NCBI GenBank assembly: GCA_945890895.1
Contig: CAMDDG010000005.1
Coordinates: 1-64,000, forward strand
Reading direction: 5' to 3'
DNA: 64,000 nt
Source of the DNA: Chitinophaga pinensis
GTDB lineage: Bacteria; Bacteroidota; Bacteroidia; NS11-12g; UBA955
The position numbers were made by a program, and so were the translations under genes. Within the stretch, counting starts at the first letter, position 1, and the number at the start of each line of letters is the position of its first letter. The notes under the pieces were generated by a model, which was not told the DNA's origin, did no database searches, and saw only the letters and a program-made list of their open reading frames with translations. This document shows positions 11,547 through 22,316 of this stretch, one piece after another.

Positions 11547-11629
11547 TTTATGGTGGAATTGGGTAAAATTAAATGATTTCATTGGGATTAAATTTGTTCT
11601 AATAGAATGCGTAAGTCGATTGAATTGGA

Positions 11630-13990
11630 TTAATTCCATTTAAAATTATATGAAACGGCAGGAACAATTGAACCAATAACACTGAATTGAATGGCTTTGT
11701 TGATTCCCGTATTTTGATAATCGGTATCGAAGTAAATGGAGAACGGATTCCTTCTGCTGTAAGCATTGTAGACAGAAAACACCCAATTACTTTCCCATTT
11801 ACCTTTTTTGGCACGAGTATATGTAGCTGCTAAATCTAGACGATGGTAAGCGGGATTTCTAACATTATTTCGAGCATTGGTACCTGCATCAGGTGCCGTA
11901 TAACCTTGAACGGTGTATTGGCCTGTATAGAATGTAGTAGGAGTACCAGAACTTAATACAAAGTTTGCTGCAAAGTCCCATTTATCATTGAATCGATACT
12001 GTGCCACTACATACAAGTTGTGAAGTCGATCAAAACGACTGGCATACCATTCATTGTCATTGATTCCGGGGGATTTTCGTTCGCTTCGAGCTAGGGTATA
12101 GCTAATCCAACCATTTAATTTCCCCGTACTTTTTTTGATGTACATTTCAAGTCCATACGCTCTTCCAATGCCATTGATTAATTCACCTTCAAGGAATTGG
12201 TTTAATAATAAATTGGCACCATCTACATAATCTACTTGATTTAACATGTCCTTGTAGTAAGTTTCAACGGAACTTTCAAACTCTTGTTTACCGATACGGA
12301 AATTTCTGAAATAGCCAATGGTATATTGATCGGCAATTTCAGGCTTAATATTATTGGTTGAAGGAGTCCATACATCGAAAGGCACACTTGCTGCGGTATT
12401 CGAAATCAAGTGTAAATTTTGTACCATTCTGTTGTATCCCCCTTTTATGGATTCTTTTTTATTTAGTTGGTATTTAAAACCAATTCGTGGTTCTGGGTTG
12501 ATATAACTTGCAATTACTTCATTGTTACCAGCTTGCCAGATGGAATCAACAAAACGTCTTTGTCCTTCTGCGAAAGGTTGACCGTAACTGTAAACATTCC
12601 CTTTTCCTAAGTATAAAAACTGACTGATTCTGATACCAGCACGAATGGAAAGTCGACCGTTAGTATTATAATCTTCGGTAATATAAACTGCGTTTTCAAG
12701 TGCGTATTTATTGGGTAATGAAAACGATACAGCACCTTGAGTTGGATTGGTTGCAGTTGCATCTCCAGGACGCAGTGTGTAATAGGTACTACTTCCACCA
12801 AATCCCCATTCGTTTTTGGAATTTTGATAGTATTTAAAATCTGCTTTCAGACTGTTGTTGTATATGTAGGATGTCCAATTGAATGACAAATCACCGCCAC
12901 CGTTTGTGAATTCCAGATTATATCGATATCTGCTGTAATAATAGGTTACATTAGAGAACCATTTTTTATTATAAACGTGATTCCATCGCGCAGTAGCTGT
13001 GCTATTTCCCCACTTTACTCCAAATGCATTTGCTGCATAAAAAAGATCGTCACCGATATAAGTAGAAAGAAAGAATTTATCTTTTTGGGTAGCATAGTTC
13101 ACCTTAGCAGTTAAATCATAAAAGTAAAAGCGGGAATCTTCCAAGCCATTGGTTAAAAAAGGTTTAGCCAAGAAGTCGATATAGCTACGTCTTCCAGAAA
13201 TTAAGAAACTCGCTTTATTTTTCACCAAAGGTCCTTCAAGAGTTAAACGGCTAAAAATGGTACCAACCCCTCCGTTAGCTTGATAACGTTGATTGTTTCC
13301 ATCTTTAGTGGTTACATCTAATACCGAACTTAATCTTCCACCATAATTAGCAGGAATTCCGCCTTTAACTAATTGTACATCTTTTACAGCATCGGGATTG
13401 AAAATACTAAAAAATCCAAATAAATGTGCACTATTGAACACGGGTGCATCATCCATGAGAACGAGGTTTTGATCAATTCCACCTCCTCTTACATTGAAGC
13501 CGGAAGCTCCTTCACCCACTGTTGTAACACCGGGTAAAAGTTGTATACTTTTAATTACGTCAGCTTCTCCTAAAAAGGCGGGGATTTTTTTAATTACTTT
13601 CCCGGAAATACTTTGTGTTGAAATATCGATTTTTTTAATATTATCGTTCTTTTTAGCACGAATATCTACGGCTTCGATGGTTTCAGAGGCTGGTTCAAGC
13701 ATGAAATTCAGGGTTTGATCTTTTTCAAGATTTAAATCCATGGTTATTTCTTGATAACCGTCTGCATTTACTTCTATTATCTGTTTGCCTGCTGCCAGGG
13801 ATAATGAATAGAAGCCATAGCTATTTGACTTGGCGAGATCTTTGGAGTTCTGAGCTTGCACGGTGGCTCCCGCAAGTGTTTCTCCTGAAGATTTATCTTT
13901 TATAAATCCGCTGATGGTAATTTTTTGAGCAAAAATTTGATTGGTTAAAATCAACAAAGCGGTAATCAAAACTGCGTATTTTCTGTGCAT
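11630..13990 (-). CDS. TonB-dependent receptor with N-terminal carboxypeptidase-regulatory-like domain
   Basis: ISGFIKDKSSGETLAGATV, plug domain LPGVTTVGEGASGFNVRGG; C-terminal beta-strand residues. ATG at 13990 (MHRKYAVL) preferred over TTG at 14011. Confidence 0.9.
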   Translation of the reverse strand: MHRKYAVLITALLILTNQIFAQKITISGFIKDKSSGETLAGATVQAQNSKDLAKSNSYGFYSLSLAAGKQIIEVNADGYQEITMDLNLEKDQTLNFMLEPASETIEAVDIRAKKNDNIKKIDISTQSISGKVIKKIPAFLGEADVIKSIQLLPGVTTVGEGASGFNVRGGGIDQNLVLMDDAPVFNSAHLFGFFSIFNPDAVKDVQLVKGGIPANYGGRLSSVLDVTTKDGNNQRYQANGGVGTIFSRLTLEGPLVKNKASFLISGRRSYIDFLAKPFLTNGLEDSRFYFYDLTAKVNYATQKDKFFLSTYIGDDLFYAANAFGVKWGNSTATARWNHVYNKKWFSNVTYYYSRYRYNLEFTNGGGDLSFNWTSYIYNNSLKADFKYYQNSKNEWGFGGSSTYYTLRPGDATATNPTQGAVSFSLPNKYALENAVYITEDYNTNGRLSIRAGIRISQFLYLGKGNVYSYGQPFAEGQRRFVDSIWQAGNNEVIASYINPEPRIGFKYQLNKKESIKGGYNRMVQNLHLISNTAASVPFDVWTPSTNNIKPEIADQYTIGYFRNFRIGKQEFESSVETYYKDMLNQVDYVDGANLLLNQFLEGELINGIGRAYGLEMYIKKSTGKLNGWISYTLARSERKSPGINDNEWYASRFDRLHNLYVVAQYRFNDKWDFAANFVLSSGTPTTFYTGQYTVQGYTAPDAGTNARNNVRNPAYHRLDLAATYTRAKKGKWESNWVFSVYNAYSRRNPFSIYFDTDYQNTGINKAIQFSVIGSIVPAVSYNFKWN

Positions 13991-14008
13991 TTGGAGCTTA
14001 TGAAGGTG

Positions 14009-14016
14009 CAAAATTA
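14009..14016 (-). promoter_or_regulatory. Putative Bacteroidota -7 element TAATTTTG for the TonB receptor
   Basis: TAATTTTG on the minus strand (CAAAATTA on plus) fits TAnnTTTG; overlaps the alternative TTG start. Confidence 0.45.
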
Positions 14017-14214
14017 ATGGAGATTCATTACTGTGATGTAAAATGTAGGTGAACTGTTTAAATTCGTCGGCAAACGTCTTTTTCTAGACTTTTTATTGAG
14101 AGTTTAGTACCATAAAAAGTGAAAAGACATTGAAATGATGAATTTGTAGTAACTCAGAACGGTTTAGAGAGTTACATTCACAATTCAAACAAACCATTTC
14201 GATTCAAAAAGGTT

Positions 14215-14281
14215 AAAAAAAAAACTCCTGATGAAAAGAATACTTCCGAGGGAACTCGTTCGTATCCATAACATCAGGAGT
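14215..14281 (-). terminator. Rho-independent terminator downstream of gltA with multi-stem hairpin
   Basis: Minus strand ACTCCTGATG ... CATCAGGAGT (10 bp perfect) followed by a run of T; inner stems GGATAC/GTATTC and CGAG/CTCG. Confidence 0.85.
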
Positions 14282-14316
14282 AGAAATATTACTCGAGTAA
14301 TCGAGTAAAGTGAGAA

Positions 14317-15609
14317 TTATTTTCTTTGGTCCATTGGAACGAATGCACGTGGAGGTTCGCCAGTATAAATTTGACGAGGACGAGCGATTGGTTCTTTATC
14401 ACGACGCATCTCTTGCCATTGGCTGATCCAACCTGGTAAACGACCCAAAGCGAATAGAACTGTAAAGAAATCTGTAGGGAAACCTAATGCACGATAGATA
14501 ATACCTGAATAGAAATCCACGTTGGGGAATAATTTACGATCGATGAAATAGGGGTCGTTCAAAGCCACTTCTTCTAGTTTCTTAGCGATTTCCAAAACAG
14601 GATCATTAACACCTAGTTTTTCCAAAACTTCGTCGGCTGCTTTCTTAATGATTTTAGCACGTGGGTCGAAGTTTTTATACACTCTGTGTCCAAATCCCAT
14701 CAAACGGAAAGGATCATTTTTGTCTTTTGCTTTATTGATAAATTTGGTAACATCGCCACCATCTTCTTTAATCAATTCAAGCATTTCGAGAACTTCTTGG
14801 TTGGCACCACCGTGCAATGGTCCCCAAAGAGCGTTGATACCTGCTGAAATACTGCTATATAAATTTGATTGAGAGGAACCTACTACGCGTACTGTACTCG
14901 CAGAACAATTTTGCTCATGATCTGCATGAAGAATAAGTAATTTATTCATGGCACGAACAATTACCGGGTCTGGTGTGTAATCTGGATCCGAAACTTGACC
15001 AAAGGTCATATTCAAATAATTGGTTACATAATCCAAACGGTTATTGGGATAAACGATAGGGTGACCTAAACGTTTTTTATAAATCATAGCACAGATGGTA
15101 GGCATTTTCGCTAACAGGCGTAACACTGTTCTGTTAATGGCCTCTTCACCGCGATGTGGATTAAGCGATTTGGGGTAAAACAAACTCAAGGCAGAAATCA
15201 TGGAACTTAATTGACCCATAGGGTGACTGCCTGTTGGGAATGCTTTAAACATGCCTTCTAAACCTTCGTTTACAAGTGTATGTTCAGTAATTTTGCTTTC
15301 AAATTCTGCTAATTGTTGAGCAGTTGGTAATTCACCGTGCAACAAAAGGTAAGTTACTTCGATAAACGAGCAGTGTTCAGCTAGGTCTTCAATGGAATAA
15401 CCTCGGTGACGAAGTACTCCCAATTCACCGTCTAAGAAAGTGATGGTGCTGGTGGTAGCTCCGGTATTTTTATATCCTGGGTCCAAGGTAATGTACCCAC
15501 TTAGACCGCGGAGGTTAGAAATGTCAATGGCTTTTTCGCCCTCAGACCCTTGAATTACTGGTAGTTCGTACTCTTTACCCTCTAAAATGATTTTCGCTGT
15601 TTCTGACAT
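14317..15609 (-). CDS. gltA: Citrate synthase
   Basis: LHADHEQNCSASTVRVVGSS, GPLHGGANQEVLEML, MGFGHRVYKNFDPRA. Confidence 0.97.
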   Translation of the reverse strand: MSETAKIILEGKEYELPVIQGSEGEKAIDISNLRGLSGYITLDPGYKNTGATTSTITFLDGELGVLRHRGYSIEDLAEHCSFIEVTYLLLHGELPTAQQLAEFESKITEHTLVNEGLEGMFKAFPTGSHPMGQLSSMISALSLFYPKSLNPHRGEEAINRTVLRLLAKMPTICAMIYKKRLGHPIVYPNNRLDYVTNYLNMTFGQVSDPDYTPDPVIVRAMNKLLILHADHEQNCSASTVRVVGSSQSNLYSSISAGINALWGPLHGGANQEVLEMLELIKEDGGDVTKFINKAKDKNDPFRLMGFGHRVYKNFDPRAKIIKKAADEVLEKLGVNDPVLEIAKKLEEVALNDPYFIDRKLFPNVDFYSGIIYRALGFPTDFFTVLFALGRLPGWISQWQEMRRDKEPIARPRQIYTGEPPRAFVPMDQRK

Positions 15610-15637
15610 GTTGAAGTGCTTAATTCTTCGCTCTATG

Positions 15638-15669
15638 CAAATATACTTTAAAACAATTCGTGTTTCAAA
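15638..15669 (-). promoter_or_regulatory. Putative gltA promoter, TTTG-N20-TATATTTG
   Basis: Minus strand TTTG AAACACGAATTGTTTTAAAG TATATTTG, matching the Bacteroidota -33/-7 consensus with 20 bp spacing. Confidence 0.6.
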
Positions 15670-15772
15670 AGGTTTGAAAAACTTTCAACAAAGGATTCAA
15701 CACAGTCACAAACATTTTGCCGGACAAAGGAGTGTCGATAACCAGAAAAATGCCCAAATAGTGAAATTGGAA

Positions 15773-16042
15773 TTAGTCTTTTGTGGATGTATAGTTTTCC
15801 ACTTCTTGAAAACCTTTGGCCGTGAGTTGAAAGGTAGTTTGCAGAATTTCATCCACATTAATCGTGAGTCGTTGAGCATTTTTTGAATCAACGGCTTTGA
15901 TGAACCGGTAGTGAAAAAGTTGACGAATTATATCAATGAGAACGGGCTGGGGAATGGAAATTTCTTCGACCAAATACTGAACTTTTTCGGCGTGTATCAG
16001 TCGATTCATTATTTGAATTTCATCGTCGCCAATTTCTAGCAT
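15773..16042 (-). CDS. Small conserved-looking protein, possible winged-helix fold (89 aa)
   Basis: Coherent ORF between gltA and lysS; helix-rich MNRLIHAEKVQYLVEEISIPQPVLIDIIRQLFHYRFIKAV...FQLTAKGFQEVENY resembles a wHTH layout. Confidence 0.5.
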   Translation of the reverse strand: MLEIGDDEIQIMNRLIHAEKVQYLVEEISIPQPVLIDIIRQLFHYRFIKAVDSKNAQRLTINVDEILQTTFQLTAKGFQEVENYTSTKD

Positions 16043-16084
16043 GGGAATTACATCAATAAAAGTGGAATTCAGGAGGACAGTTTT

Positions 16085-17611
16085 TTATTCGCCTGATTGA
16101 AATGCTGTTTCTGGACGCATTTGTGGGAAGAATAATACTTCTTGAATAGAAACTTGATTGGTTAACATCATGGTTAATCGATCAATTCCTATACCTAAGC
16201 CGCTGGTAGGAGGCATTCCATATTCTAATGCACGAATAAAGTCGTAATCCATTGCCATCGCTTCATCATCGCCCTTTTCTGCTAATTTCAACTGATCTTC
16301 AAATCGTTCTTTTTGATCGATAGGATCATTCAATTCACTATAAGCGTTGGCAATTTCTTTACCATTAACAAAAAGTTCGAATCGCTCAACCAAACCCGGT
16401 TTGCTTCGGTGTTTTTTGGTTAATGGACTCATTTCTATGGGATAATCCGTGATGAAAGTGGGTTGTATTAAGTGTTTTTCTGCAGTAGCACTGAAAATCT
16501 CATCGATTAATTTACCGTAGCCCATTTTGGTTGTAACTTCACAACCAATGGATTTTGCAAAATCACCTAATTCTTGTTCTGATTTGCCATCGATATTGAA
16601 GTTTCCATATTTTAGGATGGCTTCTGCCATGGTTAGACGCTGATAAGGACGGGCAAAGCTAATCGTATTCTCACCCACAATTGCATCTGTAGAACCATTT
16701 ACATCCAAAGCACATTTTTCTAGCATCTCCTCAACAAAATCCATCATCCAGAAATAATCTTTGTACGCCACATAGATTTCTAATCCCGTAAATTCAGGAT
16801 TGTGCGTACGATCTATACCTTCATTTCTGAAGTTTTTAGCAAATTCGTAAACGCCATCAAATCCCCCAACTATAAGACGTTTTAAATACAATTCATTTGC
16901 AATACGCAAAAACAAGGGCATATCTAAGGCATTATGGTGGGTTTCAAACGGACGGGCCGCAGCACCACCATGAATGGCCTGAAGTATGGGTGTTTCTACT
17001 TCCAGGTAACCTTTGTCGTTAAATGTGTTTCTCAAGCTTTGAATAACACGGGTACGCTTTAAGAAAATATCGCGATTTTGTGGATTAACAATTAAATCCA
17101 CATAACGCATTCTGTAACGAGCTTCAGGATCGGTAAATGCATCAAATATTACGCCGTCTTTTTCTTTGGGAAGAGGCAATGGATTCAAGCATTTTGATAA
17201 CAGTTTAATTGACTTAACGTGAACACTTATTTCGCCAGTTTGAGTGGTAAAAACGTATCCTTCAACCCCAATAATATCACCAATATCAAAAAGTTTCTTA
17301 AAAACAGTATTGTAAAGTTCTTTATCTTCGGAAGGACAAATTTCATCCCGGTTAACATATATTTGAATTTTACCTACGCTGTCTTGCAACACAGCAAAAG
17401 CAGCTTTACCCATTATTCTACGAGCCATTAAACGACCAGCAATTACCACTTGCTGAAACTTTTCAGGATGATTGGGAAAATCCTGTTTTATTTCATCTGA
17501 ATTCGTGTTAACTGGATATAGTTCAGCTGGATAGGGTTCAATACCTAAAGCACGTAATTCATCGAGAGACTGTCTTCGAAGTAATTGTTGTTCGTTTAAA
17601 TTGTTTTCCAT
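16085..17611 (-). CDS. lysS: Lysyl-tRNA synthetase, class II
   Basis: [57 protein letters not shown]. Confidence 0.97.
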   Translation of the reverse strand: MENNLNEQQLLRRQSLDELRALGIEPYPAELYPVNTNSDEIKQDFPNHPEKFQQVVIAGRLMARRIMGKAAFAVLQDSVGKIQIYVNRDEICPSEDKELYNTVFKKLFDIGDIIGVEGYVFTTQTGEISVHVKSIKLLSKCLNPLPLPKEKDGVIFDAFTDPEARYRMRYVDLIVNPQNRDIFLKRTRVIQSLRNTFNDKGYLEVETPILQAIHGGAAARPFETHHNALDMPLFLRIANELYLKRLIVGGFDGVYEFAKNFRNEGIDRTHNPEFTGLEIYVAYKDYFWMMDFVEEMLEKCALDVNGSTDAIVGENTISFARPYQRLTMAEAILKYGNFNIDGKSEQELGDFAKSIGCEVTTKMGYGKLIDEIFSATAEKHLIQPTFITDYPIEMSPLTKKHRSKPGLVERFELFVNGKEIANAYSELNDPIDQKERFEDQLKLAEKGDDEAMAMDYDFIRALEYGMPPTSGLGIGIDRLTMMLTNQVSIQEVLFFPQMRPETAFQSGE

Positions 17612-17622
17612 GGAAATTCCTG

Positions 17623-17630
17623 CAAATTTA
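17623..17630 (-). promoter_or_regulatory. Putative -7 element TAAATTTG upstream of lysS
   Basis: CAAATTTA on plus strand, 11 bp before the ATG on the minus strand. Confidence 0.45.
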
Positions 17631-17667
17631 GCCCATTTGTTCAGGAATTTTTGAGATTATGGATCAA

Positions 17668-18363
17668 TCAATCAATATTTGTTTGATTTTCTTGTGAATT
17701 TTCAGGTGATATTGGTGAATCTTCGGGCAAAATCTTGGATTTTTTTTCAAACACAATGTAAGGAGAGGGTAGAGAAAATGATTTCTGGAATAGAATCATC
17801 AGAGCTACACCAACGGTAATACAAGCATCGGCAAAGTTCCAAATAGGAGCAAAGAATACGAAGTGTTCACCTCCCCAAAAAGGAAGCCATTCAGGAAGAG
17901 CGCCTTCCCACAAAGGTGCGTAAAACATATCTACAACATTTCCTTGAAACCAAGAAGCGATATATCCATTAATGTCTGAAAAAACGACACCATAGAACAC
18001 CGAATCAATTATATTTCCTATTGCTCCTGCAAGTACCATGGAAAGAGAAATTATAAGTAAAACGGGTTGATTGCGTTTGATGATTTCGCGGATGTAGAAC
18101 GCTCCAAAGATGGATACAAAAATGCGGAAAAATGTAAGAATTAACTTGCCCACTTTACCACCGCCAAAGAGGGTCATACCATAAGCCATGCCTTCATTTT
18201 CAATGAAATAAATCTTGAACCAATTTCCAAAAAGGTCGTAAGATTCCCCATAAATAAAATGGGTTTTTACATAAATCTTAATTACTTGGTCGATGAGGAC
18301 CAAAGCGCTTAAAGTCAGAAATGCAATGTATGCATTCCTTTTTTGTTCACGATTCAAGTTCAA
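17668..18363 (-). CDS. lspA: Lipoprotein signal peptidase (signal peptidase II)
   Basis: Four-TM protein with GNIIDSVFYGVVFSD and WNFADACITVG catalytic Asp motifs. Confidence 0.93.
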   Translation of the reverse strand: MNLNREQKRNAYIAFLTLSALVLIDQVIKIYVKTHFIYGESYDLFGNWFKIYFIENEGMAYGMTLFGGGKVGKLILTFFRIFVSIFGAFYIREIIKRNQPVLLIISLSMVLAGAIGNIIDSVFYGVVFSDINGYIASWFQGNVVDMFYAPLWEGALPEWLPFWGGEHFVFFAPIWNFADACITVGVALMILFQKSFSLPSPYIVFEKKSKILPEDSPISPENSQENQTNID

Positions 18364-18398
18364 TTCTGACTTTTGATTATTGATTAATGGTAACGGGT

Positions 18399-18776
18399 TT
18401 ATCTTTTTATTTTTGCTTCAACCGTTTGAGTTGTATGAGGTACTAATTTCAAACGTTCTTTGGGAATAAGTTTGCCGGTTGTTTTGCAGATTCCGTAAGT
18501 TTTGTTTTGAATTCGCACCAATGCTGCTTCCAAGCTTTTGATAAATTTAAGTTGGTGGGCTGCAAGTTGATTCAAATTTTCTTTTTCAGCAGTATCGGCT
18601 CCGTCATCTAAAGTTAAGTAGTTGTTGTTTGTGGAGTCGGTACCATTTTCATTACCGTCTTTTAATTGGCCTTGTAAGGTTTTAAATTCGCTTTTTGCTG
18701 AGTCAAGTTTAGAAAGAATTAATTCTTTGAACTCTTCTAATTCTTCATCGGTGTAACGTGATTTTTCCTTTTCCAT
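18399..18776 (-). CDS. TraR/DksA-like protein with degenerate zinc finger
   Basis: Coiled-coil followed by ALVRIQNKTYGICKTTGKLIPKERLKLVPHTT, DksA-like C-terminus with one Cys. Confidence 0.8.
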   Translation of the reverse strand: MEKEKSRYTDEELEEFKELILSKLDSAKSEFKTLQGQLKDGNENGTDSTNNNYLTLDDGADTAEKENLNQLAAHQLKFIKSLEAALVRIQNKTYGICKTTGKLIPKERLKLVPHTTQTVEAKIKR

Positions 18777-18856
18777 GGTTTGTTCTTCGCTGTATTTATT
18801 GGGTTTTCTTCATTAAAGTCCTAAATTAAGACGAATATCAAAGGAGTAATATTCAT

Positions 18857-21800
18857 TTACTTTTTGGATAATTTCAAAAATACGGCTTTTTCGTAAACAT
18901 CCGTTTCGTAGGATGTTATGCTTTCATCAAACCTAATCTCGTCGGCCAATACTTCGTTGCAAATATAATCGTTAAATTTTTTTATTGCATTCTTGTTGGA
19001 ATCATCTGAGTTAAAATCAATTGAAATTCTATCAGTTACTTCAAAATCCAGTTCTTTTCTTAGGTTTTGAACACGGTTAACAAATTCTCTGGCAATACCC
19101 TCCATTAATAAATCATCTGTAATGGTAAGATCCAAAGCAACCGTGGTATCTGAATCGCTTGCAACCGTCCATCCGGGCATATCTTTAGTTGTTAACTCCA
19201 CATCTTCAAGTAGCAATTCAAATTCCGACCCATTGACTAAAACGGTGATGGATTTATTGGATTCAATGGCGCGAATTTGTTCTTGGCTGAATGCATTAAC
19301 TACTTCAGATAAGGCTTTCATATTTTGACCCAATTTTTTACCTAATGTTTTAAAATTGGGTTTGATATTTTTAACCAACAATTGATTGTCGGCCGATAAA
19401 TATTCAATTTCTTTAATATTTACTTCACTTTTGATGATATCTTCAACATGCACTAATTCATTCTTCATATCCTCTGATAATACGGGAATAATGATTTTAT
19501 GAAGAGGTTGACGCACTTTCAAACGCTCTTTTTTTCTGAGAGATAAAACCAATGAACAAACGCGTTGAGCTCGTTCCATTTGACGTTCTAACAGTCCATC
19601 AATTTGCTCTTTTTGCATTTTCGGCCAATCGGCTAAGTGTACGGATTTGGGCAATGCATTTTCTTGAATCTTGGGAGCGTTGATGGCGCGATACAGCCAA
19701 TCGGAGAAAAAGGGTGCAACTGGCGACATTACCTTAGAAATTTCATTTAAGCAGGTGTACAAAGTATCATAAGCTGCTTGTTTTTCCGCATTTAATTCAC
19801 CCTTCCAGAATCTGCGACGCGATAATCGAACAAACCAATTGCTCAGTTGTTCCCCAACAAACTCTTCGATTGCTCTTGAGGCTCTGGTGGGGTCGAATTC
19901 ATCTAAGGATTCTGTTACTTCTATAATTAATGAGTTGAGTTTACTCAAAATCCAACGGTCTAACTCCGTACGTTCCGCCAAAGGAATTTCAGAATTTTGA
20001 TTGTAAACGTAATGATCAATATTGGCGTAAATAGCGAAGAATGAATAGGTATTATATAAAGTACCTAAAAACTTCCGCTGACTTTCAGCCACGCCCTCTA
20101 AGTCGAATTTTAAGTTGTCCCAGGGTTGAGAATTGGTAGCCATGTACCAGCGAACTGCATCGGCACCGTATTTGTCAACAGTAGTAAATGGATCGATGGC
20201 ATTTCCTAAGCGTTTGCTCATTTTGTTGCCAAATTTGTCCAAAACCAAACCATTAGCTATTACATTTTTGAAGGCCACTTGGTCAAACAACATAACACCC
20301 AATGCATGCAATGTAAAGAACCATCCACGTGTTTGATCTACACCTTCTGCTATAAAATCAGCAGGAAAGTTTTTCTCAAAAACATCTTGATTTTCGAAAG
20401 GCCAATGCCATTGAGCATAGGGCATAGCTCCACTGTCGAACCATACATCAATTAAATCGGATTCACGTTTCATAGGTTTACCCGTTGAACTTACAAGTGT
20501 TATTTCATCAACGTAAGGTCTATGTAAATCACTGGTTAGATGTGAAGCGTTTTGATTTAAGCCTAAGGCATCATTGGCTTTTATAATTTCTGAAGATAAT
20601 TGCTCGATACTTCCGATACAGATTTCTTCTGAACCATCTTCAGTTCTCCAAATGGGTAACGGAGTTCCCCAATATCTTGAGCGACTTAAATTCCAATCAA
20701 CCAAATTTTCCAGCCAATTGCCGAATCGACCTTCCCCGGTACTTTTAGGTTTCCAGTTGATCGTTTTATTCAATTCAACCAAGCGGTCTTTAACTGCGGT
20801 TGTTTTAATAAACCAACTTTCTAACGGATAGTACAATATAGGTTTGTCGGTTCTCCAACAATGAGGATAGGTGTGTTCGTATTTTTCAACTTTGAATGCT
20901 TTGTTTTCTGTTTTTAATTTGATGGATATCCGTTCATCAACACTCAAGTATTTGTCGCGACCTTGTTTTGCAATTTCTACGGATTTTTCCTTCTCTGTTA
21001 AATAGGCTTCTTTCACATATTCACCGGCAAAATCAGTAACGGAATCAATAAATTTCCCCTTCTTATCCACTAAGGTTAGTGAACCAATGCCATTGGCTTT
21101 AGCCGTTCTAAAGTCGTCAGCTCCAAAACTAGGAGCAATATGTACAATACCTGTACCATCTTCTGTACTTACGAAGTCTCCAATTATTACACGAAAAGCA
21201 TCACCATCTTCGGGTTGAGCATAGGGTAGTAATTGATGGTATTTTAATCCTTCAAGTTCAGAACCTTTTTGAGATTTTATTATTTTCCAAGGGATGTTTT
21301 TATCGCCTTGTTTGTAACTATCGAAGTCGCCATTTTCTGCCTCTGCACTGAAGTATTTTGATTTCAATGCAGCAGCGATAATCACTTTTACGGGTGCACC
21401 TGTGTAAGGATTAAATGTTTGGATGGTTTCATAGTCAATTTTTGCACCAACGGCCAAAGCGGTATTGGATGGTAAAGTCCAAGGAGTGGTTGTCCAAGCC
21501 AAGAAAAATTCATCGGGCTGATCAACGCGCTGAAATTGAGCAACAATGGTTGTATCTTTTACATTTTGATAAGTTCCGGGTTGGTTTAATTCATGTGAAC
21601 TTAATCCTGTACCTGCAGCTGGAGAATACGGCTGAATGGTATATCCTTTATACAAGAATCCTTTATCATACAACTTTTTTAAAAGAGCCCAAAGGGTTTC
21701 TACATAGGAATTTTCATAAGTGATGTAAGGATTTTCTAAATCCACCCAAAAGCCAATTCTTTGGGTTAATTCATCCCATTTATCTTTGAAAAGTAGCACG

Positions 21801-22165
21801 TCGGTGCGACATTCTTTGTTGTAGTCGGCAACGGATATTTTTTCACCAATATCATCTTTGCGAATACCTAAACGTTTTTCTACCTGTAGTTCAATTGGCA
21901 AACCGTGAGTATCCCAACCGGCTTTACGTTCAACTCGAAAACCCTGTAAAGTTTTATATCGGCAAAAAATATCTTTCATGGCTCTTGCCATAACGTGATG
22001 GATACCGGGCATTCCATTGGCAGAAGGTGGGCCTTCAAAGAAGGTAAACGAGTGCGAAGCAGGTCGTTGATTTACACTTTCTTGAAAAATATTATGTTCT
22101 TCCCAAAATTGAAGGATTTCATTTTCTATTTCTGGCCAATTCAGTTGTGAACGTGTAGAATACAT
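18857..22165 (-). CDS. ileS: Isoleucyl-tRNA synthetase
   Basis: FFEGPPSANGMPGIHHVMARAMKDIFCRYKTLQG, GWDTHGLPIE, NKMSKRLGN. Confidence 0.97.
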   Translation of the reverse strand: MYSTRSQLNWPEIENEILQFWEEHNIFQESVNQRPASHSFTFFEGPPSANGMPGIHHVMARAMKDIFCRYKTLQGFRVERKAGWDTHGLPIELQVEKRLGIRKDDIGEKISVADYNKECRTDVLLFKDKWDELTQRIGFWVDLENPYITYENSYVETLWALLKKLYDKGFLYKGYTIQPYSPAAGTGLSSHELNQPGTYQNVKDTTIVAQFQRVDQPDEFFLAWTTTPWTLPSNTALAVGAKIDYETIQTFNPYTGAPVKVIIAAALKSKYFSAEAENGDFDSYKQGDKNIPWKIIKSQKGSELEGLKYHQLLPYAQPEDGDAFRVIIGDFVSTEDGTGIVHIAPSFGADDFRTAKANGIGSLTLVDKKGKFIDSVTDFAGEYVKEAYLTEKEKSVEIAKQGRDKYLSVDERISIKLKTENKAFKVEKYEHTYPHCWRTDKPILYYPLESWFIKTTAVKDRLVELNKTINWKPKSTGEGRFGNWLENLVDWNLSRSRYWGTPLPIWRTEDGSEEICIGSIEQLSSEIIKANDALGLNQNASHLTSDLHRPYVDEITLVSSTGKPMKRESDLIDVWFDSGAMPYAQWHWPFENQDVFEKNFPADFIAEGVDQTRGWFFTLHALGVMLFDQVAFKNVIANGLVLDKFGNKMSKRLGNAIDPFTTVDKYGADAVRWYMATNSQPWDNLKFDLEGVAESQRKFLGTLYNTYSFFAIYANIDHYVYNQNSEIPLAERTELDRWILSKLNSLIIEVTESLDEFDPTRASRAIEEFVGEQLSNWFVRLSRRRFWKGELNAEKQAAYDTLYTCLNEISKVMSPVAPFFSDWLYRAINAPKIQENALPKSVHLADWPKMQKEQIDGLLERQMERAQRVCSLVLSLRKKERLKVRQPLHKIIIPVLSEDMKNELVHVEDIIKSEVNIKEIEYLSADNQLLVKNIKPNFKTLGKKLGQNMKALSEVVNAFSQEQIRAIESNKSITVLVNGSEFELLLEDVELTTKDMPGWTVASDSDTTVALDLTITDDLLMEGIAREFVNRVQNLRKELDFEVTDRISIDFNSDDSNKNAIKKFNDYICNEVLADEIRFDESITSYETDVYEKAVFLKLSKK

Positions 22166-22194
22166 GGATTTCGAGTGATTTACCGATAAAACTG

Positions 22195-22202
22195 CAAAAA
22201 TA
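22195..22202 (-). promoter_or_regulatory. Putative -7 element TATTTTTG upstream of ileS
   Basis: CAAAAATA on plus strand, fits TAnnTTTG on minus strand. Confidence 0.45.
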
Positions 22203-22214
22203 CGGTATTTATAT

Positions 22215-22246
22215 CAAAAAAAATCCCCAGCAAATGCCAGGGATTT
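22215..22246 (-). terminator. Rho-independent terminator between the T9SS hydrolase and ileS
   Basis: Minus strand AAATCCC-N12-GGGATTT followed by a T run. Confidence 0.7.
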
Positions 22247-22316
22247 CCGTTTTTACTGAAAGATTTTCAGCAGTATTGATGTCTGTAAATCAATGTATAA
22301 CGTAATTAAAATACAA

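Noticed and set aside
14288-14301. 14-bp palindrome ATTACTCGAGTAAT next to the gltA stop
   Set aside because: Perfect but short and contains no loop; the stronger adjacent hairpin explains termination, so I do not claim a separate function.
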